Shown: positions 35,417 through 43,564 of the stretch, piece by piece
Numbering within the stretch: the stretch's first letter is position 1
Layout: every line of letters starts with the position of its first letter
From: JAYRSJ01 sp041920215
Lineage (GTDB): Bacteria; Pseudomonadota; Gammaproteobacteria; Burkholderiales; Burkholderiaceae_C
NCBI GenBank assembly: GCA_041920215.1
Contig: JAYRSJ010000009.1
Coordinates: 89,600 to 153,599 of the forward strand
Reading direction: 5' to 3'
Length of the DNA: 64,000 bases
Made by a program: the position numbers and the translations under genes
Notes under the pieces: model-generated
The model's database searches: none
The model's input: the letters and a program-made list of their open reading frames with translations, nothing else
Told to the model about the DNA's origin: nothing

Positions 35417-36727
35417 CTACTGGCTGTCGTCCGCGGCAGCGCCGGCCTCTGGGCCGGCCGGGCGCTCCTTGCGCGCCGAACCGGCGAGCAGCTCGAACTT
35501 GAACAGGCGGCATTCGATGGGCCCGTTCCACATCGGAATCTTGCGCGATTCCTTCAGCCGCATCTTGCTGGGCAGCTTCATATCGGGGCACAGCAGCCAG
35601 GCGGTCCATTGGGCCGCTGGCTGTCCGTCCCTGGCGGTGTAGGCGCGCTTCCAGTGCGCAGCCAGGCGCGGGAAGAAGTCGTCGCCGCCGTCGCGCGCCT
35701 CCGAGCCGCCGGCATCGCGGCTCATCGACTGCATGCCAGCCTTGCCGCGCACCTCGATGCGCTCGCCATAGGGCGGATTCATCATCAGGGTGCCGGGCAT
35801 GCCCTCGGGCAGCTTGGGTGCCGGGCGCTCCAGCGCATCGCCGCCATTGAACTGGATGTAGGCGGCCACGCCGGCCCGCTCGGCATTGCGGCGCGCGAAA
35901 TCGACCATGCGGAAGCTCACATCGCTGGCGTAGATGGGCACGGCGGGCGGGCGCACACGCGCCTGGGCGGCCCGCTTGAGCTCGGCCCAGCGGTTCTGCA
36001 GCGGCAGAAAGGGCAGCTGCCGCTCGAAGGCAAAGCGGCGCCCGATGCCGGGTGCCGCGCCGCTGGCGATCAGGGCTGCCTCGATGGGGATGGTGCCCGA
36101 GCCGCAGCAGGGATCGTTGAGCGCGCCGCCGCTCTCGGGCGTGCCCTTCCAGCCGGCCGCGGCCAGCATCGCGGCGGCCAGCGTCTCCTTCAGCGGCGCA
36201 TCGCCCTTGTCCTCGCGCCAGCCGCGCTTGAACAGCGGCTCGCCCGAGGTGTCCACATAGAGGGCGGCGCGCTCGGCACCCAGGTGCAGCACCACCGGCA
36301 GATCGGGATGGCGGGTGTCCACGCTGGGGCGTTCGCCGCTGAGTTCGCGCAGCTGGTCGCAGATCGCGTCCTTGATGCGCAGCGTCGCGAAGTTGAGGCT
36401 GCGCAGCGGCGAGCGTTGGGCGGTGGTGTCGATCTTGAGAGTCTGGCGCGGCGTGATCCATTCGCTCCAGTCCACCTTGCGTGCCAGCGCATAGAGATCG
36501 TCCTCGTGGCGGTAGCCGCCCTCGATCAGCTCGACCAGCACCCGCTGCGCCAGGCGGCTCTCCAGATTGAGGCGCAGCACCGTCTCGGCGTCGCCGCGCA
36601 CCGCGACACCGCCGCGCAGGGCCTCGACATGCTGCTTGGGGCAGATGGCCCGGACCTCCGCCTCCAGCCAGGGCTCGACCCCGGCGGGGCAGGACACAAA
36701 GAGATGCAGCAGTTCGGAGCGGGCCAT
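35417..36727 (-). CDS. THUMP-domain class I SAM-dependent RNA methyltransferase (RlmL N-terminal type)
   Basis: A 436-aa enzyme probably forming N2-methylguanosine in 23S rRNA (G2445 in E. coli). The THUMP region (residues 50-160) precedes the Rossmann domain. Motif I is DPCCGSGTIPIEAAL (near residue 205). The catalytic motif IV is LMMNPPYGERI (near 315), characteristic of N2-guanine methyltransferases. It is shorter than E. coli RlmL because the RlmK half is absent, as is common outside gammaproteobacteria. The extreme C-terminus is Ala/Asp-rich. Its upstream neighbour is a small secreted protein on the same strand, 77 nt away. Confidence 0.88.
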   Translation of the reverse strand: MARSELLHLFVSCPAGVEPWLEAEVRAICPKQHVEALRGGVAVRGDAETVLRLNLESRLAQRVLVELIEGGYRHEDDLYALARKVDWSEWITPRQTLKIDTTAQRSPLRSLNFATLRIKDAICDQLRELSGERPSVDTRHPDLPVVLHLGAERAALYVDTSGEPLFKRGWREDKGDAPLKETLAAAMLAAAGWKGTPESGGALNDPCCGSGTIPIEAALIASGAAPGIGRRFAFERQLPFLPLQNRWAELKRAAQARVRPPAVPIYASDVSFRMVDFARRNAERAGVAAYIQFNGGDALERPAPKLPEGMPGTLMMNPPYGERIEVRGKAGMQSMSRDAGGSEARDGGDDFFPRLAAHWKRAYTARDGQPAAQWTAWLLCPDMKLPSKMRLKESRKIPMWNGPIECRLFKFELLAGSARKERPAGPEAGAAADDSQ

Positions 36728-36804
36728 GGTGTGGGAATCGGGAAGCAGGCCGGTATTGTCCCAGCTTGCCGGCCTGCCGGCCTGCCGGGCGCCCGCCCGC
36801 CGGA

Positions 36805-37308
36805 TCAGCGCAGGCGCACGACGCGCGGCGCCTGGTTGACGCCCTCGATTTCCATATAGAAGGCGCCCAGCACGCCGCGGCGGATCCGGACCTTGGGGTT
36901 CTGCAGCGCATAGAAGGCGCTGCTGCCGTCGGCAATGCGCCAGATCTGGCCATTGGCCAGGCGCAGCTGCTGGTTGGCTTGCCAGCCTTCGAAGGCGCCG
37001 GTGATCTCGCTCTCCAGGGTCTCGGCAGCGGCGCTGCTGGGGGCGCGCAGGCCGAACTGCTCAGCCGGCTTGGCCGGTGCAGCGGGTGTGGCGGGTGTGG
37101 CGGGTGTGGCGGGTGCAGCGGTCGGCGCCGCGGCCATCGGTGTGGCGGCCACCGCTGCGGCGCTGCCCAGCGGCAGTGCGTCATAGCAGGCCAGGCGCTT
37201 GGCGCCGTCGGCGATGCTACGGCATTGGCGCAGCGCGGCCTCGCTGGCCAGGGCCGGCAGGGCGCTCAGCAGCAGCAGGCTCAGCATCAAGGGCTTGGTC
37301 TTGTTCAT
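36805..37308 (-). CDS. small secreted protein with Ala/Pro/Thr repeat linker
   Basis: A 167-aa exported protein. The ATG at 37308 follows GGGAG; the signal peptide covers residues 1-22 (LLSALPALA-S). Residues 28-46 (ALRQCRSIADGAKRLACYDA) contain two cysteines in a motif seen in many small periplasmic proteins that ends with RLACYD. Residues 62-85 are a low-complexity linker made of a 9-bp DNA repeat. The C-terminal 75 residues (GAFEGWQANQQLRLANGQIWR... IRRGVLGAFYMEIEGV) look like a small beta barrel. No function can be assigned. Confidence 0.72.
   Translation of the reverse strand: MNKTKPLMLSLLLLSALPALASEAALRQCRSIADGAKRLACYDALPLGSAAAVAATPMAAAPTAAPATPATPATPAAPAKPAEQFGLRAPSSAAAETLESEITGAFEGWQANQQLRLANGQIWRIADGSSAFYALQNPKVRIRRGVLGAFYMEIEGVNQAPRVVRLR
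37082..37116. repeat. 9-bp tandem repeat inside the secreted-protein gene
   Basis: GCGGGTGTG is repeated three times exactly plus a partial fourth copy (37082-37115). It encodes the Thr-Pro-Ala repeats of the linker on the minus strand. Copy-number change would lengthen the linker without shifting the frame. Confidence 0.8.
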
Positions 37309-37343
37309 CGGATGTCTCCCGTCCAAAAGGGCTTAGGGCTGGC

Positions 37344-38855
37344 TCAGAGGGTCTTGCGCAGATTGGCCGGCGCGATCTTCAGCGCCTCGCGGTACTTGGC
37401 CACCGTGCGGCGGGCCACCTGTATGCCCTGCTCCTCCAGCATGCTGGCCAGGGCGCTGTCCGACAGGGGCTTGGCCGGATCCTCGGCGGCGACGAACTGC
37501 TTGATCAGCGCGCGCACCGCGGTGCTGGAGGCATTGCCGCCGGCCTCGGTACTGAGGCCGGAGCCGAAGAAGTACTTCAGCTCGAAGGTGCCGAAGCGGG
37601 TCGCCATGTACTTGGCGGTGGTGACCCGCGAGATGGTCGATTCATGCAGTCCCAGCTCGTCGGCGATTTCCCGGAGCACCAGCGGCTTCATCGCCAGCTC
37701 GCCATGGGTGAAGAAGCCCTTCTGGCGCTCGACGATGGCCTGCGAGACCCGCAATATGGTGTCGAAGCGCTGCTGGATGTTCTTGATGAACCAGCGCGCC
37801 TCCTGCAGCTGGCCGCCCAGCGGCGAGTTGCTGACGCCGCCACGGGTGGCCCGCAAGGCCTGGGCATAGAGCTCGTTGATGCGCAGCTTGGGCGCCACCT
37901 CGGGGTTGAGCATCACCCGCAGCTCGCGTCCGACCTTCTGCACGATCACATCGGGAATCACCGCCTGGGCCTGGCTGCGCGCGAAGGGGCGGCCGGGCTT
38001 GGGGTCCAGTGCGCAGATCAGGCTCTGGGCCTCGCGCAGCAGGGGCTCGTCGGCGCCGGTCAGCGCCATCAGCTTCTTCAGGTCGCGCTTGGCCAGCAGC
38101 TCCAGATGCTTGTTGCAGATCAGGATGGCCACCGCCTGGGCCTCGCTGCGTGGCCTGGCCTTGAGCTGCAGCACCAGGCACTCGGGCAGGTCGCGGGCAC
38201 CCACCCCCAGCGGATCCATGCTCTGCAGCCATTTGAGCGCGCAGCGCAGGCGGTCCATCAGCTCCTCGCGCGCCTCGGGCTCGGCATCACCGGCCAGGGA
38301 CTCGACCAGCTCTTCCAGGCTGTCGGCCAGATAGCCGTCCTCGTCCAGCGACTCGATCAGCAGCTGCAGCGCGGCGCGGTCCTCCGGGCTCAGCACCATG
38401 CCCACCAGCTGCTGGTGCAGATGCTCGGGCAGGCTCAGCTCGGGGCCCTCCTGTTCGGGCCGCTCACCATCGTCGTCAGCGCCGCTGCCGCTGCCCATAT
38501 TGCTGGGCAGCTCGCGGATGCCATCGAAGTCGTCGCGCTCGGTGCCGTTCTCCCAGTCCTCACGCTCGGTGGTGCCGAAATCCTCGGCCTTCAGCTCGGG
38601 GGCTGCCTCGGCCTCGCCGCCGCCAGAGGCCTCGGCCGCGTCTCCCTCGCCGGACTTGCTGCGCAGCTCGGGCAGTTCGGGGGCGCTGCGCTCGCCGAAG
38701 TCCTCGTCGGCCTCCAGCAGCGGGTTGCTGGCCAGCATCTGCTCGACCTCCTGGTTCAGCTCCAGGGTCGAGAGCTGCAGCAGCCGGATCGACTGCTGCA
38801 GCTGGGGTGTCAGGGCCAGATGCTGGCTGAGGCGGACCTGCAGAGAGGGTTTCAT
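37344..38855 (-). CDS. rpoN: RNA polymerase sigma-54 factor
   Basis: A 503-aa sigma factor for -24/-12 promoters, needing AAA+ activators. Region I is the Gln/Leu-rich N-terminus (LTPQLQQSIRLLQLSTLELNQEVEQ). Region II (residues 55-130) is acidic and variable. The core-binding region follows (about 135-310). The DNA-binding HTH is near 375-400 (VLREIADELGLHESTISRVTT) and the RpoN box near the end (ARRTVAKYREAL). All regions are intact. It lies 14 nt after lptB in the usual lptA-lptB-rpoN order. Confidence 0.96.
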   Translation of the reverse strand: MKPSLQVRLSQHLALTPQLQQSIRLLQLSTLELNQEVEQMLASNPLLEADEDFGERSAPELPELRSKSGEGDAAEASGGGEAEAAPELKAEDFGTTEREDWENGTERDDFDGIRELPSNMGSGSGADDDGERPEQEGPELSLPEHLHQQLVGMVLSPEDRAALQLLIESLDEDGYLADSLEELVESLAGDAEPEAREELMDRLRCALKWLQSMDPLGVGARDLPECLVLQLKARPRSEAQAVAILICNKHLELLAKRDLKKLMALTGADEPLLREAQSLICALDPKPGRPFARSQAQAVIPDVIVQKVGRELRVMLNPEVAPKLRINELYAQALRATRGGVSNSPLGGQLQEARWFIKNIQQRFDTILRVSQAIVERQKGFFTHGELAMKPLVLREIADELGLHESTISRVTTAKYMATRFGTFELKYFFGSGLSTEAGGNASSTAVRALIKQFVAAEDPAKPLSDSALASMLEEQGIQVARRTVAKYREALKIAPANLRKTL

Positions 38856-38869
38856 CGTCGCCGCACCGG

Positions 38870-39649
38870 CTACATCCGGAAGTGCTCGCCCAGGTAGACC
38901 TTGCGGACGTCGGCGTTCTCGACGATCTCGTGCGGCGTGCCCTCGGCCAGCACGGTGCCGTCGCTGATGATGTAGGCGCGGTCGCAGATGCCCAGGGTCT
39001 CGCGCACATTGTGGTCGGTGATCAGCACACCGATGCCGCGCGCCTTCAGGAAGCGGATGATGCGCTGGATCTCCAGCACCGCGATCGGGTCGACGCCGGC
39101 AAAGGGTTCGTCCAGCAGGATGAAGCGCGGCTGGGTGGCCAGGGCACGGGCGATCTCGACACGGCGGCGCTCGCCGCCCGACAGGGCCGGCGCCGGGCTG
39201 TCGCGCAGCTTCTCGATCGAGAGCTCATGCAAGAGGGTGTCGAGCTGGGCCTGGATGGCTTGGGCGCTCCAGGGCCGACCGCGCTCGTCCAGTTGCAGCT
39301 CCAGCACCGCGCGGATGTTTTCCTCGACCGTCAGCTTGCGGAAGATCGAGGCCTCCTGCGGCAGATAGGACAGGCCCAGACGCGAACGCTGGTGTATGGG
39401 CAGGCGCTCGACGTTCTCGCCGTCGATGCGGATCGCGCCGGCATCCGCGCGCACCAGGCCCACGATCATGTAGAAGCTGGTGGTCTTGCCGGCACCGTTG
39501 GGGCCCAGCAAGCCCACCACCTCGCCGCTGTGCACGTCCAGGTGCACGTTCTTGACGACCTTGCGCACGCCATAGCTCTTCTGCAGGCCCTCCACCTCCA
39601 GGCGGCTGGCGCTTGTGACGTCAGCAGGAAGCGCAGCCGCGACCGTCAT
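38870..39649 (-). CDS. lptB: LPS export ABC transporter ATP-binding protein
   Basis: A 259-aa cytoplasmic ATPase powering LptFG extraction of LPS. Walker A is GPNGAGKTTSF (near residue 47), the Q-loop LPQEASIFRKLTVEEN, the signature LSGGERRRVEIARAL, Walker B FILLDEPFAGVDP and the H-loop ITDHN. The N-terminal 15 residues (MTVAAALPADVTSAS) extend beyond E. coli LptB. The ATG at 39649 overlaps the lptA stop by 4 nt. It is essential in most Gram-negative bacteria. Confidence 0.96.
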   Translation of the reverse strand: MTVAAALPADVTSASRLEVEGLQKSYGVRKVVKNVHLDVHSGEVVGLLGPNGAGKTTSFYMIVGLVRADAGAIRIDGENVERLPIHQRSRLGLSYLPQEASIFRKLTVEENIRAVLELQLDERGRPWSAQAIQAQLDTLLHELSIEKLRDSPAPALSGGERRRVEIARALATQPRFILLDEPFAGVDPIAVLEIQRIIRFLKARGIGVLITDHNVRETLGICDRAYIISDGTVLAEGTPHEIVENADVRKVYLGEHFRM

Positions 39650-40314
39650 GAAGGCTTCTTGCTGTTGCTGCTGGCGGGTGCGACGACCGGGCTGGGCTGC
39701 AGCTTCAGCGCTGCGGGCGGCGCCGCCGGCGCCGAGGCGGCATCGCCGGCGGCCTCGGCGGCACGCGGCATCACCACCATGCGCACCCGGCCATTGGGCT
39801 GGGGCGAGGCCTGGCCGCCCTCCAGGTTCAGCACCTCGGAGCGGTTGTCGTAGCTGATGACGGCGCCGGTGACCTCGTCGGCCACCGCCGTGCCGCGCAT
39901 GCGCCGCACCGTGGCCGCGCCGATGAAGCGCACGGTATCGCTGCGGCTGTCGTACTCGATCTGCTCGGCCGAGCCCTCGATGCGCTCGCCGGGCACATCG
40001 CGCGCCTGGCTGAAGCTCACCGGCTTGCCGGCGGCACCGCTGGCATAGGCCAGGAAATAGCCATCGGCGGTCTGGCGCCAGTCCAGCTGCTCGGCACGCA
40101 GCTGCAGCGTGCCCTTGCTGAGGATGACATTGCCGCTGAACTCGGTGCGCTGGTTCAGCACATCGACCCGCCCGCCCTTCTCGGACACGATGTTGAGGGG
40201 CTTGAGCCGGTCGGCCTTCTCGGCCCATACCGGCCCCGTGGCCAGCAGCAAGCCCAGCAGCAGGCCGCTCAGCAGGGGGGGGCGGTGGGCAGGGGGGGCG
40301 ATGTAGGTCGGCAT
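39646..40314 (-). CDS. lptA: LPS transport periplasmic bridge protein
   Basis: A 222-aa OstA-family protein carrying LPS between LptC and LptD. Signal peptide residues 1-33 (LLSGLLLGLLLATGPVWA-E). The beta-jellyroll begins KADRLKPLNIVSEKGGRVDVLNQRTEFSGNVILSKGTLQLRAEQL, which is diagnostic. The C-terminal 40 residues are Ala/Pro-rich. The start MPTYIAPP at 40314 is preferred; an in-frame ATG at 40338 is the alternative. The lptC gene that usually lies immediately upstream is not seen: instead there is a terminator and dsbA. Confidence 0.92.
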   Translation of the reverse strand: MPTYIAPPAHRPPLLSGLLLGLLLATGPVWAEKADRLKPLNIVSEKGGRVDVLNQRTEFSGNVILSKGTLQLRAEQLDWRQTADGYFLAYASGAAGKPVSFSQARDVPGERIEGSAEQIEYDSRSDTVRFIGAATVRRMRGTAVADEVTGAVISYDNRSEVLNLEGGQASPQPNGRVRMVVMPRAAEAAGDAASAPAAPPAALKLQPSPVVAPASSNSKKPS

Positions 40315-40365
40315 GGCGGCACAGTTCTTGCAGACCATTCTAGCCCCGGCAGGCGGCCGCTGGCG

Positions 40366-40397
40366 ACAAAGAAAGGCGCCCGATTCCGGGGGGCGCC
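40366..40397 (-). terminator. intrinsic terminator of the dsbA transcript
   Basis: On the minus strand a GGGCGCC/GGCGCCC stem is followed by TTTCTTTGTC, starting about 10 nt after the dsbA stop. It separates dsbA from lptA. Confidence 0.8.
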
Positions 40398-40406
40398 CGT
40401 GCGGAC

Positions 40407-41075
40407 TCAGGCCTTGCCGCTGCGCAGGCGCTGGATCAGGAAGTCGGTCACTGCCAGGGCGCGCTGACCCGATTCGATCTCGCTGACGCGCTGGCCGGCA
40501 CTGGCCACCGCGGGCGAGGTCCAGAAGCGGCCGCCGATGCCGATGGCGGGCACGCCGTCGATGCGGTAGGCCTCGCTGAGCTTCTCGGCCTGCTGGCACT
40601 TGGTCTGCACGCCGAAGCTGTTGTAGGCCTGCTCGAACTTGGCCGCGTCTATGCCCAGCGGCGTCAGCAAGGCATTCATGCTCTTGACGCTGTCCAGCGG
40701 CTTGCCCTCGCGGTGCATCGCGGCAAAGATGGCGGCGCGCAGCTCCTTTTCCTTGCCCATGGCTTCCAGCGCATAGAACAGGCGCTGGTGCAGCTTGACT
40801 TGGGCGCGGAAGGCCACATGGGCATGGCGGAAGGCCACATCGGCCGGCAGCTGCTTGATCCAGTCGCTCAGCACCGGCTCGAAGGCATTGCAATGCGGGC
40901 AGCCGTACCAGAAGAACTCGACCACCTCGATCTTGCCGGCCGTGGTCGGCAGGGGCTGGGGCAGGCGGTGGTAGTGCTTGCCCTCGACCGGGCCACCCTG
41001 GCCGAAGGCCAGTGCGGGCAGACCCAGGGCCAGGCCGCTGCCGACCAGGGCGGTGCTGAATTCACGACGCTTCAT
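40407..41075 (-). CDS. dsbA: thiol:disulfide interchange protein, DsbA type
   Basis: A 222-aa periplasmic oxidase that introduces disulfides into exported proteins. The signal is residues 1-25 (RREFSTALVGSGLALGLPALAFG), with a twin Arg near the start. The active site is FFWYGCPHCNAFEP (C-P-H-C near residue 60), and the cis-Pro is in GVPAIGI. A helical insertion separates the thioredoxin halves. It lies 93 nt after the SPOR gene, a common argS-SPOR-dsbA arrangement in Burkholderiales. Confidence 0.93.
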   Translation of the reverse strand: MKRREFSTALVGSGLALGLPALAFGQGGPVEGKHYHRLPQPLPTTAGKIEVVEFFWYGCPHCNAFEPVLSDWIKQLPADVAFRHAHVAFRAQVKLHQRLFYALEAMGKEKELRAAIFAAMHREGKPLDSVKSMNALLTPLGIDAAKFEQAYNSFGVQTKCQQAEKLSEAYRIDGVPAIGIGGRFWTSPAVASAGQRVSEIESGQRALAVTDFLIQRLRSGKA

Positions 41076-41168
41076 TGCTGCAATCCTTTGAGACTTGACT
41101 TCCGGAGCCCCGGCGAAGCGGGGCGCGTGCCGGCCATGCTAACGGCAGTTGGTAAACCCTGCGTTTCG

Positions 41169-41819
41169 TCAGCGTTGGACGCGCACCAGATTGGCCTCGA
41201 TGCCGGCGGCCTGCAGCTTGGCCTGCAGGGCTTCCGCCTCGTCGCGCTTGTCCAGCGGGCCCATGCGCACGCGGTGCACCACCCGGCCGGACTGCTCGCG
41301 CTCATAGACCTTGGCGCTGAAGCCCTGCATGGCCAGCTGGGCGCGCTGGGTTTCGGCATCCTCGGGCCGCACATAGGCGCCGGCCTGCACATAGTAGACA
41401 TAGGGGTCGGCACCCGGCGCGGCGGCGGCGCTGGCGGCCGGCGGCTGGGCCGCCGTTGTGGGCTTGGCGGCGCTCGCCTCGCTGGCCTTGGGGCTGGCCG
41501 GGGCCGGCAGCGACGGGCTGCTGGCGGCCGGCTCGTTGCCGGGCAGGCCGCTGACCACGCCGCTGGCGGCGCGGTTGCCGCGGCCGGACAGGGCCGCATT
41601 CGGGTCCCAGCCCTTGTTGCGCTCCGCCTCTGCGGCATCCTGGTCGGCGCTGCGCTGGGGCACCTTGTCGATGAAGGGAATGGGCACCTTGGTCACATAG
41701 AGCGCGACGCCCAGCGCCAGGCCCAGGCCCAGCAGCAGGCCGACGATCAGGCCCAGCACGAAGCCGCCGCGCTCCTGCTGCTTCTTCTTCGGGGTACTGC
41801 CTCCAGCTTTTGCGCTCAT
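41169..41819 (-). CDS. SPOR-domain protein (FtsN-like)
   Basis: A 216-aa single-pass membrane protein. The cytoplasmic tail is basic (SAKAGGSTPKKKQQERGG), with the helix at residues 20-42. A Pro/Ala/Ser-rich periplasmic linker (about 75-140) leads to the C-terminal SPOR domain (145-216: YVYYVQAGAYVRPEDAETQRAQL, VHRVRMGPLDKRDEAEAL), which binds denuded glycan strands at the septum. It may be the FtsN equivalent. The start overlaps the argS stop by 4 nt. Confidence 0.9.
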   Translation of the reverse strand: MSAKAGGSTPKKKQQERGGFVLGLIVGLLLGLGLALGVALYVTKVPIPFIDKVPQRSADQDAAEAERNKGWDPNAALSGRGNRAASGVVSGLPGNEPAASSPSLPAPASPKASEASAAKPTTAAQPPAASAAAAPGADPYVYYVQAGAYVRPEDAETQRAQLAMQGFSAKVYEREQSGRVVHRVRMGPLDKRDEAEALQAKLQAAGIEANLVRVQR

Positions 41820-43525
41820 GCGTTCTCCGTGGTTTCGCGAGCCATTTGTTCGGGGGCGCTGACCCCCAGCACCGTCAGCGCATTGCGCAGCACCTGGCGG
41901 GTGGCGGCCAGCAGGGCCACGCGGGCGCGGGTCAGTTGGCTGTCCTGGCCCAGCACGCGCTCGGCCGCATAGTAGCTGTGGAAGGCGCCGGCCAGATCGC
42001 GCAGATAGAAGGCCACATCATGTGGCGCCAGGCCGGCGGCCGCGCCGCTGAGCATGCGCGGGTAGTCGGCCAGCCTGAGCATCAGCTGGCCTTCGGTGGG
42101 CGCGGTCAGCAGGCCCAGCTCGGCCTGCGGCAGCGCGCTCTCGTCGCCGCCCTCCTCGTCGATCCAGCGGCGGATGATGGAGCAGATGCGGGCGTGCGCG
42201 TACTGCACATAGAAGACCGGGTTCTCGTCGTTCTGCTTCAGTGCCAGATCGATGTCGAAGGTGAACTCGGTATCGGCCTTGCGGCTGGTCAGGAAGAAGC
42301 GCACCGCATCGCGGCTGGTCCAGTCGATCAGGTCGCGCATGGTCACATAGGAGCCGGCCCGCTTGGAGAGCTTGACCTCCTCGCCGCCCCGCATCACCAG
42401 CACCATCTTGTGCAGCACATAGTCGGGGAAGCCCTGCGGTATGCCGACCTCGGCCGCCTGCAGGCCGCCGCGCACCCGGGCGATCGTGCCATGGTGGTCG
42501 GTGCCCTGCACATTGATGCACTTGGTGTAGCCGCGCTCGAACTTGTTGATGTGATAGGCCACATCGGGCACGAAGTAGGTGTAGCCGCCGTCGGACTTGC
42601 GCATCACGCGGTCCTTGTCGTCACCGTAGTCGGTGCTGCGCAGCCACAGCGCGCCGTCCTGCTCGTAGGTCTTGCCGTTGGCGATCAGGCGCTCGACGGT
42701 GGCGTCGACCCGGCCGCTGCTGTAGAGGCTGGACTCCAGGAAGTAGTTGTCGAACTTGAGGCCGAAGGCCTGCAGGTCCAGATCCTGCTCGTGGCGCAGA
42801 TAGGCGACGGCGAACTGGCGGATGCCGTCCAGGTCCTCGGCATCGCCGGAGGCGGTGAACTCGCGATCGTCCGCCTTCACCGTCTTCTTGGCGGCGAAGT
42901 CGTCGGCGATGTCCTGGATGTAGTCGCCGTTGTAGGCGGCCTCGGGCCAGCCGGCATCGCCGGGTTTCAGGCCCTTGAGCCGGCACTGGGTGGAGTGGGC
43001 CAGCGTCGCGATCTGCACGCCGGCGTCGTTGTAATAGAACTCGCGGGTGACGTCCCAGCCCTGGGTCGCGAACAGGCTGCAGATCGAATCGCCCAGCGCG
43101 GCCTGACGCGCATGGCCCAGGTGCAGCGGACCGGTGGGATTGGCCGAGACAAACTCGACCATCACATGCTGGCCGTTGGCCGGCTGCGCGCCGAAGCCGG
43201 CGCCCGCCTGCAGCACCTCCTGCACCACCGCCTGCTTGGCGGCGGGCTTGAGGCGGATATTGATGAAGCCGGGGCCGGCGATCTCCAGCGCCTCGACCCA
43301 GGTCTGGAAGGCGGGGCGGCGCTGCAGCGCGGCGATCAGCTGTTCGGCCAGCTCGCGCGGGTTCTTCTTCAGCGGCTTGGCCAGCTGCATCGCGGCGGTG
43401 CAGGCGTAATCGCCATGGCTGGCCTGCTTGGGCGACTCGAAGGCGGCGACCAGGGTGGCACCGGGGCTCAGTTCTTGGATGGCCTCGCCCAGGGCGGCGA
43501 GCAGGTCCTGCTTGGCTTGAATCAT
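41816..43525 (-). CDS. argS: arginyl-tRNA synthetase
   Basis: A 569-aa class I synthetase. The Arg-tRNA recognition domain is at residues 1-110, HIGH-type motif PLHLGHARQAALG (near 135), KMSKS-like VKLSKRAGSYVTMRDLID (near 387), and the DALR anticodon-binding C-terminus (ARICSIIRRWIDEE, HDVAFYLRDLAGAFHSYYAAERVL). Length matches the family. A -10-like TAGAAT ends 6 nt before the ATG, so the transcript likely has a very short leader. It is divergent from the kinase gene, with only 27-39 bp between starts. Confidence 0.96.
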   Translation of the reverse strand: MIQAKQDLLAALGEAIQELSPGATLVAAFESPKQASHGDYACTAAMQLAKPLKKNPRELAEQLIAALQRRPAFQTWVEALEIAGPGFINIRLKPAAKQAVVQEVLQAGAGFGAQPANGQHVMVEFVSANPTGPLHLGHARQAALGDSICSLFATQGWDVTREFYYNDAGVQIATLAHSTQCRLKGLKPGDAGWPEAAYNGDYIQDIADDFAAKKTVKADDREFTASGDAEDLDGIRQFAVAYLRHEQDLDLQAFGLKFDNYFLESSLYSSGRVDATVERLIANGKTYEQDGALWLRSTDYGDDKDRVMRKSDGGYTYFVPDVAYHINKFERGYTKCINVQGTDHHGTIARVRGGLQAAEVGIPQGFPDYVLHKMVLVMRGGEEVKLSKRAGSYVTMRDLIDWTSRDAVRFFLTSRKADTEFTFDIDLALKQNDENPVFYVQYAHARICSIIRRWIDEEGGDESALPQAELGLLTAPTEGQLMLRLADYPRMLSGAAAGLAPHDVAFYLRDLAGAFHSYYAAERVLGQDSQLTRARVALLAATRQVLRNALTVLGVSAPEQMARETTENA

Positions 43526-43551
43526 GGCCGGATTCTACGGGCGGGGCTGAG

Positions 43552-43557
43552 TATGAT
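43552..43557 (+). promoter_or_regulatory. -10-like element TATGAT before the kinase gene
   Basis: TATGAT is followed by CGCCGCC and then ATG at 43565, the same arrangement as before the DUF2946 gene. Choosing this promoter fixes the kinase start at 43565 rather than at the ATG inside the hexamer (43553). Confidence 0.45.
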
Positions 43558-43564
43558 CGCCGCC

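Noticed and set aside
34017..37184. Single 1055-codon frame covering three minus-strand genes
   Set aside because: Only the last 437 codons form a protein with signal peptide; the upstream part is out of frame with the RlmL-like and secreted-protein genes that it overlaps.
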